Shown here piece by piece: positions 33,924 to 45,056 of a stretch of 64,000 bases of DNA (position 1 is its first letter; every line of letters begins with the position of its first letter). This stretch comes from Ornithodoros turicata. Lineage: Eukaryota > Arthropoda > Arachnida > Ixodida > Argasidae. The stretch covers positions 137,172,052-137,236,051 of the forward strand of contig NC_088201.1 in NCBI RefSeq assembly GCF_037126465.1, read 5' to 3'. The position numbers and the translations under genes are program-made. The notes below the pieces were generated by a model. It saw only the letters and a list, made by a program, of their open reading frames with translations, did no database searches and was not told the DNA's origin.

Positions 33924-36900
33924 CATGCGCCGTAGGATCCCGCGTATGCGTTCATCGGGAGTGGAAATCTCCATGACAGCAGCTTTCGCGCGATCGGCAG
34001 ATTTCGGCAGTGGCGGCAGCCACAGCGCGAGCTCGCGGCATTACTTGCCATTGTGCAACACCGGTGACGTAACGGGGAACCGAAGAGCGGTCCGTACAGT
34101 TACACCATCGGCAGGGAAATATGCGCGGGAGAGGAGGAACGCGGAAGAGACATTTCCAGCGCGCGCTCCTCGCAGAGTAGAGCGATTTCGTCCGGAAAAA
34201 TTTGTGGCATATTAGTTTCTCTGCGGGAAGAACAGTTTCCATCGAAAAAAAGTATGGGGGTTCGGGAAATTTCATAGTCCCTTTAAGCTCTGTAACACAG
34301 TTCTCTCGCTGAACACATATATACTATGACAAATGGTTGTTGCTATGGCATGCGCCTGTACTGTCATCCAATGGATGGTTTAGGGGGGTCGATCCCCCCA
34401 AATCATGCCCTTGGTAGTGCATTTGGGAGAGGAAAACGAAGGGGGATCATCCTCCCCCATGTAAGTCCCCATAGAAACTGCCCTCCCGAATTTTTTTCTG
34501 GCTACCATCATGTCACCTAACTACAATCTACTCAGGAAGGAAGCGGTACCCCATAGTCATGGGCATACCGAGAGGGGGGCCATGGCCCTCCCTGGAACTC
34601 CAAGATCGTTTGTGAAAATGGTGCACTCTTTAGTCATAGGTTGAAATGTGTATTCTCAGATGCCATGATAGGAACCTCTGAACGCCCAATGTCCATCCCC
34701 CCAAAAAGAGGCGTTCGGGTACCCCCTTGAAAAAAAACCTGGTAATGTCAATGCCCATGGTTAATGCCTAACACCAAAGCCGTCATACCCTATGCACTAA
34801 TTTGTAGACCACTGGATGTGTTAGAAGTTACATTTATATTTCTACTTCCTTGACACATGTGCCTGTAGAAATTGGCAAGGCTCAGTGTGCCCTGTGTGCC
34901 TTTGATTGGCAAGTCTCAGTCAACAGTAACAGCCTCTGTTGGCACTTAATACAGGCATTTGAATTTTGTTCTGGTGCTTGAAGTCCTGAGCACTTTATTT
35001 TATATTATTATTTTTAAATAATTCATAATTATATGGCAAAATAACTTGTTACTCAATTAACCTCTTTTGAAAGTTTTGGAGTATTATTATGAAAGCAACA
35101 TTACACACTTCCCCCACACACGTTTTTCCTATTTAAGCTTGAAACCTTGTTCATTTTACCGAACGTGAATAATTGAACTGCTTTATGCAATAAGGAGATA
35201 AGTCGAAATATACCAAACCGAGAGAATGGGCCTAATGTGATTGTCCGTCCATCATCTGCTCAGACTCTGTATATTACTGTGATATACATCCTTCTACCTT
35301 TCTGACCACGAATGTTTCTGTGTGTTGTTAAAAAACCAACCTAACCTCCTTTGCTGGAGTGAAACCTGCATTTTCCTGTATCGTCCAAGCAAGGCTACTG
35401 CATGGTGTGTCACTACTCTTCACACACTAGGTCCGCACTAGCACACACTTCTTCAGCACCCGCACCAGAAACCTTCCCGAACCACCCTTTCAGGGTCTCT
35501 TAATCAGCCGAACTCTCGCCCCATCACATTGTCAGTATTTCTTGGTCCATGGCCACATACAGCACACCAAAGTTATGCTCTCAAAGCACTTCTGAACTTT
35601 TTTGGCATCATAGGACTTCAGTCCTCACTGTTATGCGACTCATTATGATATTTTACCACACTACCACAGTCAATGGGTTCGAGTATTGCCCTTGGTGATG
35701 AAACACCCCAATCATAATCACCAAATAAATTAGTTGTTGGGTACACACTAGCACAAATTGCACACTACACATTCAGAGTACATGAGGGGTACAAGGGCAG
35801 TTTTCTTCCTTATATGCACCTATACGCCTATACGTAGTCTTAAGCGTTGGAGCATGCATCACCACGACTTTATCATCATGGGCAGGACAGTGATTCAACC
35901 TGCAGGAGTGAGACAGGCTCTCTCAAAAACCATGCGAAACATTTCACACAGCAAATGAATTATGCAGGGTAGAATATATGCGACGGCATTGTGTGATTTG
36001 CAATAAGTGTAGAAATCTTCAGTAATAAAATGTTCCAGTATTCATGAATACCGAAAAGTCACAAAAGCTCCCTTCCTCCCTATACCTATATAGGAAACTC
36101 AGTAAGATATCCAAGGACTGCAGCTCAGAGGTGAAGTGCCGCCGTTTTAATATGAAATGCCGCAGCAGCATTGAAAATTGAGCGCACCGCAGCATCGTTT
36201 TATGGTTAGAGATACTGTAGACCTTCTCTGAACAAGAGAACGCATTACTTGACTGCAAACGAACGACAGTAGAACATGCCCAAAAATTAAGGCAGGATAC
36301 TTGCAAGATCAAACTATCACACCAAATCGTCGACTTGACAAGCATGTGCAAGCTATCCGTCACGCTAGAATGCCTAGAGCAATAATGTGAACTGCCATGA
36401 CAGCCTTTGCTACGCCAGCTAATCCTAAACGGTATCCGCACCCAGCGCACTATCTACAAACTCCATTCGTGACACCTTGTGGTCAGTTTAATTTACTTCG
36501 GTTAAGTCTTCCACATTAATGATTTGTGCCACAAACGTTGCCAGCAAAAATATTGTCACATAAAAGGGTTGAAAATGGAAGACACGAGAATAGAGAAGGG
36601 ACACGTTCCGATTGGAAGCAGTGTGCAGTGTCAGTACGCATCATTTGTGTTGAGGACGAAGCATCTTCAAATTCAACGTATGTTACGAATGTCCTTCTTT
36701 CCAACTTGTTATGACGAAGCCCAACGATGGCAGGATGACTGCACTAAACGTACATCTACCTCGCGGATTATTAGCACAGTGAAGAGATCTGAACGGTGAG
36801 TTCTTTGCACTTTCAGGAAGTTCTGCTGTTTCAATTTATTCATTGCTTACCCACCTCGTGAAAGCGATACCAAAGGGTAGGGGTTTAGGTATGATGCTGA

Positions 36901-37249
36901 TTGATGATTAGGGGTCGTCAGGTACATACGGTCATCTTAGACCATGTTATGCTGGACACTGGTAGACAAATTATGATAGAAAAATCATAGAACAAGACTA
37001 GATTGACAATATGCAATCTTAAATGTGTATAACTTGCTCAACATGGAGTTCAGGTTCTCCTGTTAAGGAGAACCTGAGGAGGTATATCCTCTCCTGCAGG
37101 AGGTATATCTGTTGATCTTATTGCAAGACAATGCACTCTCATGTTACATAGCTAACTTACAACATGCTATTTCTTGTTCAGTTGTGCCATCTTTGTTGTC
37201 ACAACCAGGTTGCTTCCTTGGAGGCATGGCTGTGTAGCAGGCCATCCGC

Positions 37250-37430
37250 CTACATGAAACTAAGCTGGAGATGTAAAACAATGCCCATGAACTGCTTGCA
37301 AGTGCAGCCCAACCCAACGGAGAGAACAGTGTACCACTGGTATGAACAGTGGCGAAAGGAATCATATGGCGATGACAGAGAGCCCATGCAGAAGCTGAAG
37401 AAAAAGGTTTCTCTGTACAGACAAGATGGT
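37250..37430 (+). pseudogene. Exon-like fragment, family unknown
   Basis: The frame reads MKLSWRCKTMPMNCLQVQPN then TERTVYHWYEQWRKESYGDD and REPMQKLKKKVSLYRQDG, with non-repetitive, hydrophilic, protein-like composition. It is followed by a possible splice donor (AGATG|GTAACC at about 37428). I do not recognise the family. Because it sits in the core of the 31-kb element, it could be a piece of that element's own gene. The pattern of an aromatic/basic helix followed by a Lys-rich segment is seen in many transposases but proves nothing. Confidence 0.25.
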
Positions 37431-37659
37431 AACCCCTTCTATGCTTATTTTAGTTTATGTTAAGTTATTTTAGTGGTTAGCATATTTTTAAACCTAGGAT
37501 GTAATAATGCTACACATCGTGGTTAGCGGTGTTGAATAGGAAGCACAGAATGCGTTAAAAGTATTTTGAGGTACACAGATTTGGAAGACTATCAGAAAAA
37601 AAAAATGAATTTGGGAAATGTTGCTTTTTATCGCATATTCATCCGATAATTACACACTG

Positions 37660-38660
37660 AGGTCGTTCTGATAAAAATATGAGATAAATTTCATTTGGAA
37701 GTATGCACTTTGTACAAAGGTTCATCATCTGCAGCCGAAAAAAAAAATATTGAACTTGACCATCCCGACACTCATGCTGCATTGCCTTGCATGGCTCCTT
37801 CACCCAAAGTCTGCTGCCAAACACACATGGGAGGAGCTCAAACAGATTTACGTTGCCTGCAAAAACATTTCGTACAAATTAACTTTCCAAGCTTGAGGTA
37901 CTCACAAGAATGGCCTTCTGCGGCAGCACTGTACACAAGGAGCACTGGAGACCAGGATGTACTTCAGCGACGATGGGTCTTCACCTATTATATCTAGCTC
38001 ACTTCAACTGAAGGTGACACCAGCCTGCTGAGTTGGCTCCTCATATCATAATTTTTATTTTTACCAAGGGTTTAGCAGAATGCACAGGCAAAAAGCTACG
38101 ACACTGTAGCTTGGCGGGGTCTGACCCTTTCAATTACTTCACTTGGACAGTTCGAGGCTTCTGTTATTTTCTTCTTTTGTGGTAGCTGAAAGAGTTAAGT
38201 TGTTGTGCTTTCTCTGTTTATTTCACACTCATTATTGCCTTGCGCCGTAGAGACTGTCTTAGTTAGCATCGTGTCCGTCATTGCTTAAACAGATTATGGT
38301 TATTCAGTGGCTCGCCGGTGTCCAATGTCACCTAAGTACATCCGTAGGACCAGTGCTTCTGTTGAACTGCGCAGCTGAAGTAGGCTATTCTCGTGAGAAC
38401 CTCAAGTTTGAGGGTTAATTTCTACAAGTTGTTTCTGAAGAACGCAAATCGGGTTGTGCCGCTCCAGTCTGTCTGGAGGAAGCAGCGACGATGCGTTGTG
38501 GACTGAAGCAGCCTTGCAGGACAACGCTGGATGTGTGTGACAGTGGTCAAGTTCTAAAATTATTTCAATGCAAAAGCAGTCTTTTGATGAAACTTTGTGG
38601 AAAAAATAATCAAGATGTGTACTATGCAATGCAATTGTCTCATATTTTTATCAGAACCAC
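37660..38660. repeat. Diverged inverted pair of coding-like segments
   Basis: Plus strand 37690-37985 and minus strand 38640-38330 are related: ELDHPDTHAALPCMA faces LELDHCHTHPALSCKA, CLQKHFVQINF faces VLQKQLVEINP, and the downstream DNA (GGTACTCACAAGAATGG against GGTTCTCACGAGAATAG) continues to match. Similarity is moderate, so this is an old inverted duplication or the arms of a small foldback element. The function is unknown. Confidence 0.6.
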
Positions 38661-40164
38661 CTCAGTGTGCAATTGACGGCTGACTATGTGGCAAAACGCA
38701 ATATATCGGAACTTCCGATTTTCTTCCCACATACTTTTCCAAATATGCGCACCTCAAAATATTTCTAACATGTTCTGTGCTTCCTAGGCAAGCGCGCTGA
38801 ACAGTTTAAGTGGCTCTGAAAAAATTGCGGAGTTTCATAAAAATTCAAAGAATTTTTTAATTTTATTTTTCTCAGGACATAAACTATCGATAAGCCAGCA
38901 ATCATAAAGTGTCGATCAACCTTCTGTGCATACGGCACGAACGCTATATTACGCTTTGTCATCGCTCAGAAGACATCTGGTTAGAATTTGCGAAAAAAAA
39001 AAAACTATTTATTTATTTTTTTTCAACAGGTAGGTCACAGGTCCCTTCACAAATCGTCAAGAGGCCCAAGCAGGAGAGGATTGGCTGCATGGGAACAATC
39101 AACAACAATTTATTTGAAAGAAGTCAGGAACATTGTTGTAAAGCCTCTCTGTTCCCCCATTGCAGTTGAGAGGAGTTGAAGAGGAGGAGGGCGTCAATAT
39201 GGCAGCATACAGGGCAAGAGTGGTGTGTTGTGCATTTTTCCGTATGCACTTTTCCAACAACAAATTCTTAGAAACAAATCCAACTTGCTACTCCTATTTG
39301 AGTGGATCAGCATAGCAACAAGAGCAAAAGAAAAAAGTAAACAAAGTAGAGCAATGCTTTTCCAGATAAGGAAAAAAAAAGTCTCGTACAATTTTCTTGT
39401 ACAGTTGCTTTGCCATATATTATTTTTTATGTTACTGTCAAATGCCATTTACAATGTGATGATCCATTTCAGATCGTGTATGCTGACACTGCAGATGGCT
39501 TAAGAGCTCCAAGCATTGCCCCATGACTCCTACAGACCATGTGTGCAAGCATTCTTGCAAAATGAACAGCCGTGGGTGATGCTCTTTCGAAAAATCATCT
39601 TAATGCGAGGCCCGACATGTACAAAATAATGCGCAAAAGTATTTAAAGTAACATGCTAAATGCACAGCATGAAACGTATTTAAAGGGTCTCTGACCAGAA
39701 CCTGGTCAATGCCTTTGTTTGTATGGATAGCGAACCTACATGGTGCCTCCAAGTTACAACTGAAACGTTTCGTCTCTGCGGAGCCGCCAACTATTCCAAA
39801 CAAGGAGCCGAAAAGCGGTTTCGATATCTGCCCTCAACTCGTGCGATCAGCGCAAAACTCTAGCTATTATGCAGTGGTTTTCCCATGTGTATGACGTCAA
39901 ACGCCCGCGACGTTTATTGGTGGAAAGTCCACACCGGAAGTTCGCGAGGTTTCCGCAACTTCCGTATCTGGGTGCTTTTTCAGTATGGACGCGGAAGCAC
40001 AGCGGAGTCGACAAGTCAGCTTTTCAGCTACCTTTCAGCAGCTGAGAGGCACCTGCTACGTGCAGCGGAGTTTGGAGGCCTTGCTTTTGAAATGTTGAGC
40101 CGCGAATCGACTTCAGCATGAAGAGGAAGTTCCAACGACAGACTGTTAGATGAGCTTTCAGCAT

Positions 40165-40300
40165 CGATCACGATGCCTGGGTTTTCCTCAGACGCTTTCA
40201 GACATATGTCGGCACAGTTCCCTTAGAAGTCGGCCCAGGACGCACATTCCCCCAGGGCGTGACGTGAGTCGTGACGTTGCCCACATACGTGAGGCCGACA
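40165..40300 (+). repeat. SINE tail fragment (family with GGCACAGTTCCC)
   Basis: TGGGTTTTCCTCAGACGCTT, then GGCACAGTTCCC and AAGTCGGCCCAGGACGCA, match the tail of the full SINE at 59471-59765 and the fragment at 52560-52680. The tRNA-like head is missing. It is followed at 40317-40336 by a short CAC trinucleotide repeat. Confidence 0.75.
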
Positions 40301-42274
40301 ACGGCAAGCCCTATCACCACCACCACCACCATCACGATGAAGCACATGAACAGTTTGTGTAAATTTCATGTTTGACGGCGCCGTGTAAAGGGGCCGGAGT
40401 GGTTCATTGCATAATAATGCCGAAAGAAGTCGAGTGCTTATGTTGCAAGGAGCTGCTCTTAAAGTAGCATATTTAGAACTTCGAGGGCAGCACGAACCTA
40501 GCGCTCATATTCACAAGTAAGAAGCGTACGTGTCTCGTGCACAATCATGCTGGTTGGTTTCAATACAAAATAGTTTTTCTGAACTTTTCGTTATTGTTCG
40601 TCACATATTCAGAAAGAGTGCCGCTGAATTAATACTCGGCGTCCTACTAGCTTTAGCTTTGTTCAAAGCTTGCGTGTCTCATACAGGAAATAGATATGTA
40701 CACTACATACCAACAGTTCGTGAGATGGATGTTGCACAGACTTGAAAAAAACAAGAAATCGTTATACCAGTCTGCGCGGTGAACAGGATACGCAAAGCCT
40801 TTCCCATAGTAATTACTACATGCTTTAAATACCCAAGATACTAGGTGGAAGTACCCCCTACAGGGGGTGCCCTTGCAATTTCAGCTGTAGACAAATGTCG
40901 GTAATGATGCAACTATAATAATGACCCCCCCCCCCCCGAACTTTTTTCAACACTCCTCCGTGCTTGGGATTCTGGATAAACCACTGTGCTGACCCCTGAC
41001 ACAAAGCACCATCTCATCACCCTGCTCCGCCTGGTAAGAATTACATTGGGCTCTCAATTCCACCACAGACACCAATCCAATCTGCCGCATCCTTTTGTCC
41101 ACCCAATCAGTCAATATGTCGTAAGTGTTCGAACTCTTACTGTCTGATAGCACCCAAATAGTATTGTTTAAGCACCTCAAGTATTTTAATGATCGTTATG
41201 TGGAAGTAAATCAGACTGTTATGCAGGTTACCCTGTGTGTGACCTCGTTTCCTGCTCTCAGTCCTCCAGAAGTGCTCACTACACAAGTTGACTATCAAAA
41301 ACCTCAATCTTCCATGCATAATGTAAAACCCCAGTTCGCTTGCTTCCTAGCCATTTTTTCATTCTTAATTTTCCTTTTGTGCGCAAAGTGCACACCCAGT
41401 TCGAGTAGGATGTAGACCTTGAGGAACCAAGCTTTGTATCTTGGGCTGCTCAAATACTCAAATAGGCATGTTGTAGTCGAAGATGATGTAACATGAAATG
41501 TGGTTCATATAGTTTATTGTGGCACTCAGATAATATCTTCATAATATGTCTGCAGAGATTGCTCCAAAATAGCATATGTGATGCAGCGTTATACATTATT
41601 GGGCTTCTGGGAAAAATCATGATTCACCTGATACAGACGGCAGCCTTTGTAACGGTGTCTGACACATTTTTAGCAGCCACTGTTTTAAAATATGCATTAA
41701 AAAGGCTCCAACTATGAAGGTATCACGAAGTTCTTCATTTCATTTGTTTACTTAAATACCCTTGTAAAGGGATTTACATAAATGCGGGAGGATTTTTATC
41801 CAAAAAAGACAAATACCAAAATGATGCAAACAAAATTCGTTCACTCACCACAAAGAAATTCGTCCGATCTGAAAACGATCATAGCACTTGGAAATAAATG
41901 ACGATACATTTTGTTCTGATGCTATGTGGGCAGGAACGTCATTCCAGTTTGACACCATCAGCTGGTGCGGAGAGTAGAGGAATTTTTTTGTTTGTGTAGG
42001 TGGAGCAAGTACTTTGTGCGAGTCATCAAGTCTTGGAAGTAACTTGTGAGGGGATTGATAGTAAGTGGGGTGGGGAGTAGTGTGACTGTAATATAACTTA
42101 TGAAAGAATGTCAGGCGTGATACCTTTCATCTGGTGATCAAAGGAGTAAGAAAGAGTTTGGCTTTAATGGCTGAGACGCTGGAAAGAAGAAGATAATCAC
42201 GAGCAACAAACCGTGCGGTTCTGTACAGATTCTACTTTGTCGATTAAGAGATGTTGGGATGGGTTCCAGATTGC

Positions 42275-42505
42275 AAAGGCATATTCCACTTCTTTTGAAC
42301 ATGGCAGTTGATGTTCTGAGACTGGAACACATAGAAAAGGCAAATACATACAAAGCATCAAGTGCCTAAGAAATGAATGATGAAAAAAGGCAGTCACTGG
42401 AAAGGTTAGCCAGTAGTAGGACTTGAACCCACATCTTCTGTATTATCGATCCAGGGTCCTTACCAATTGAGCTAAGCTAACACGCCTCTCCAGTGACTTC
42501 CAAGG
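42275..42505 (-). repeat. tRNA-derived SINE (TTAGCTTAGC family)
   Basis: Read on the minus strand: GTGTTAGCTTAGCTCAATTG (A-box region), GATGTGGGTTCAAGTCCTAC (B box), GGCTAACCTTTCCAGTGACT, then a tail through CTTTGTATGTATTTGCC to GTTCCAGTCTCAGAACAT. The same head and tail recur at 56690-56840 and 56950-57090. SINEs of this kind are transcribed by RNA polymerase III and moved by a LINE. Confidence 0.85.
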
Positions 42506-43200
42506 GTGCATATGCACCCTAGGAATAGGTTTATGGGCAGGAGAACATTAGTCACTGTTATTATACAGGCATAGCTCTCTGTCCAGTATGATCACCGCAG
42601 AGCACATTTACAGGAACTCACAGGCACAAAACTTGCATAATAAATATGTAATAACCTCAAACAGCTATTATATATAATAACTGGGACATGGAACTCCAAC
42701 GGCAGATGGTCTGGCAGTACAACACAGGTAATCTTGCCATCACTATATTTTTCCCAAAATGCTGAAAATAAATCTATAGAATTACTGCAGTGAACTGCTT
42801 AATTTTTCACCTGAGATATATTTTTCGCACTCTGTCTTTCATGTTTCAAAATATACATGCATCGAACCTGCAGAAGCTTGTGTGTGTAAGTAGAGTCACA
42901 CATCTCATGTGCAACAGGCAGGTCTAAGTTGTACTGAGATATGTCAATTCCTTACGCATGCTCACCACCTGTAGATTCCTTTAAAGGGAACAAAAAACTT
43001 TTGGTTAGTAACAGCTTCACGCTATACACCACATTTATAAAAGAAATTGGTCCCGTACCTGACGGACAACTGTCATGACCATTGCCAGATGTCTTCCTCT
43101 CCTGTTCCTTCCACTTCCATGAAGTCATCACCCTAACATTGTTAAAAAAAGCCATATAAATGCGATAACTGAGATATTACCACTACGAGCATACAGCAAA

Positions 43201-43830
43201 TCACAACCACATAAATAAAATACACAATTGCACCAAGCTGTCCACATTTTCACACACACACACAAAATACATAACAGAGTGGACTGTCTCTAATAACACT
43301 TCAACAAGTTTGTGTAACTCTGTTTTGAAACTGGACACAGGAAGGCCATTTCCAATCAGCTGAAAAAAATTGTTCGGAAGAGGAACAGTTTCTGCTGATT
43401 TCTGGTAGTTGGTCCGTAGCAGTGGAACCTTGTAAGGTGGTACAGTGATAGATTTCATACCGTAATGGCAAGTGTTTGGGATGGCACTAAAAGATCCTGA
43501 ATTTGCAAGGCAATTTTGTGTAAATGTCTGATTTCTAAGTGAACGCTTTGTCTACTGTATTTTACATGTCTTGAAGGAGCTGAGGGGCTGGATGGATGGA
43601 TTCTAGTGGCACCCCTGCTGGGCCTCTTTGCAACGAGGGTCCAGCACATTGCACCTGTAGACAGCCTGTAGACATGGTTGTCGTATACCAGGCATTCTTT
43701 CTTTCTTTTTTTGTGCACTGCAATTTTATTGTAATTGCCCTCTGTGGTGTTTCCCCAGACTAGACAACAGTAGTACAGCTTGGGGTAAACTAAGGATTTC
43801 AACTGCGTTGGTTTAGAATCCAGAACCCTT
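43201..43830 (-). pseudogene. LINE reverse transcriptase C-terminal fragment (CR1/L2-like)
   Basis: The minus-strand frame shows SLVYPKLYYCCLVWGNTTEG and NYNKIAVHKKR, the thumb motif downstream of the RT active site in CR1/L2-type LINEs. After an inserted segment (about 43580-43690) comes VPLLRTNYQKSAETVPLPNN and a final helix region. No YADD or A box is present, so this is a 5'-truncated 3' end. It lies inside the 39684-45052 TTAA element and was inserted after it or carried by it. Confidence 0.75.
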
Positions 43831-45056
43831 CTTTACTATGTGCAGTATGCTGCATATTATAAGAAAAACAAATAGAAGAAAACTTGTACCTGATCCCTGC
43901 CTTGTATTTCCAACATTTGGTTCCACATCTTGTCCAAGGAAGTCATGAACTACATTGGTGCACACTGCTGTGACAATTATTATGTTACATCTAGATGCTG
44001 AATACACAGCTTCATTTTACGTACTGTGAATGTTGCTTACTGCATTGGCATGGCTGCATTCAACAACACTCAGAATTGTACAGTAATCTTTTGATTTAGT
44101 GCGTAAACAACGTAAACGTAAAAATTTTTTTTCTTTAATCCGTTTTTTGCTTTGTTGCGTAAATGGTCTCCTAACATCTGCATGCCACAACGTAATTCTC
44201 ACAAGGAGAGTAATCACTGTATAAATTATACAGAAGACACTGACCTCGTCACGTCCAGATGCAACAGTCTTGGAAGATAGATTCAAGGAAAGCACTGCGG
44301 ACTGCTGTAGGCGGAGGTTCTTTGTACTCAAACTGAGGGGTCCGTCTCATAGTCTGCATTCTTCAAATATGATTGGCAAAATCCGCCGCGGTATTATCCT
44401 GCCGCTGCCGGTTGAACGCGCAGTATCGTACGGAACTGAATGCCCGCCGAGAAATCTCGCTTTGACGACACAACCGAGGCACGTCAAATGAAGTAAGGGC
44501 TGTACCTCGATAAATTGGTCGTTGTTCCAAAAGATATAAATAAAGAAAACTTGGAAATACACACACTACGCTAACGCAGTGAATCAGCGCGCTGGTTCCC
44601 GAAAGTCGTCGTAGCTCGTAGCCTCGTAGCTCCTCTTTCCACGGAAGTCGCTAATTGGATTATCGCAGTTATAAAACAGGTCGTAGATTTCGAAGTATAT
44701 ACATACTTTTTATTTCCAGACATTGTGACAACAGTATACCGGCGTAAGAATGTTGGTTCTTGCTGAAAGTTGTTGTTGTAGTGCTCGATCACGTGACCGC
44801 ATTCTGCGCGCTGATTGCATGGGCGATTGACGTCATCCCAGTGGGATGACCAGATGAGTTTTCTATATATGCGTACGTTTTCTTGGTTTGACGCTAGGTG
44901 TGCCAGCGTCGGCGTGAACCGCGATGTTCAAAATTCGAGTTTACGAAAACTACGAGGTGTTGAGGCATGCATTTTCGTATGTGAAGTTGCTTTTGTGTAT
45001 TCTATCGGTAGCCACTGCGGAAAAGGCTCTCCATCTTCTGGTCAGAGACCCTTTAA

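Larger units (their letters stand above)
19552..34282. mobile_element. TTAA-flanked MITE split by the palindrome
   Basis: Ends TTAA|AGGGACTATGAAA (TTAA at 19548-19551) and TTTCATAGTCCCT|TTAA (34283-34286). Without the inner insertion it would be about 616 bp (19552-19814 plus 33930-34282), a normal MITE size. TTAA targets belong to piggyBac and Kolobok; the AGGGA start matches the Kolobok-type T2 consensus (TTAAAGGRR) as I recall it. The left part contains a short perfect hairpin around ACACGTCATCGTGACGTGT near 19762. Confidence 0.8.
34287..39679. other. 31-kb element interior, unassigned
   Basis: This should be part of the ~9.6 kb core of the 31-kb transposon, but no transposase could be named. 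Short coding-like pieces are listed separately. A short motif at 35170-35205 (TATGCAATAAGGAGATAAGTCG) matches the extra inverted segment in the hairpin MITE at 58862-59110. Otherwise AT-rich with no clear repeats. Confidence 0.4.
39684..45052. mobile_element. 5.4-kb TTAA-flanked TIR element
   Basis: TTAA at 39680-39683 and 45053-45056. TIR AGGGTCTCTGACCAGAA on the left, exact inverse on the right. It carries a SINE tail fragment (40165-40300), a tRNA-headed SINE (42275-42505) and the 3' part of a LINE (43201-43830), so its native size was smaller. An ATG at 39984 (MDAEAQRSRQVSFSA) could be a remnant of a native gene near the left end; no transposase core was recognised. It shares TTAA|AGGG with the MITE at 19552 but the TIRs otherwise differ. 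Confidence 0.75.
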
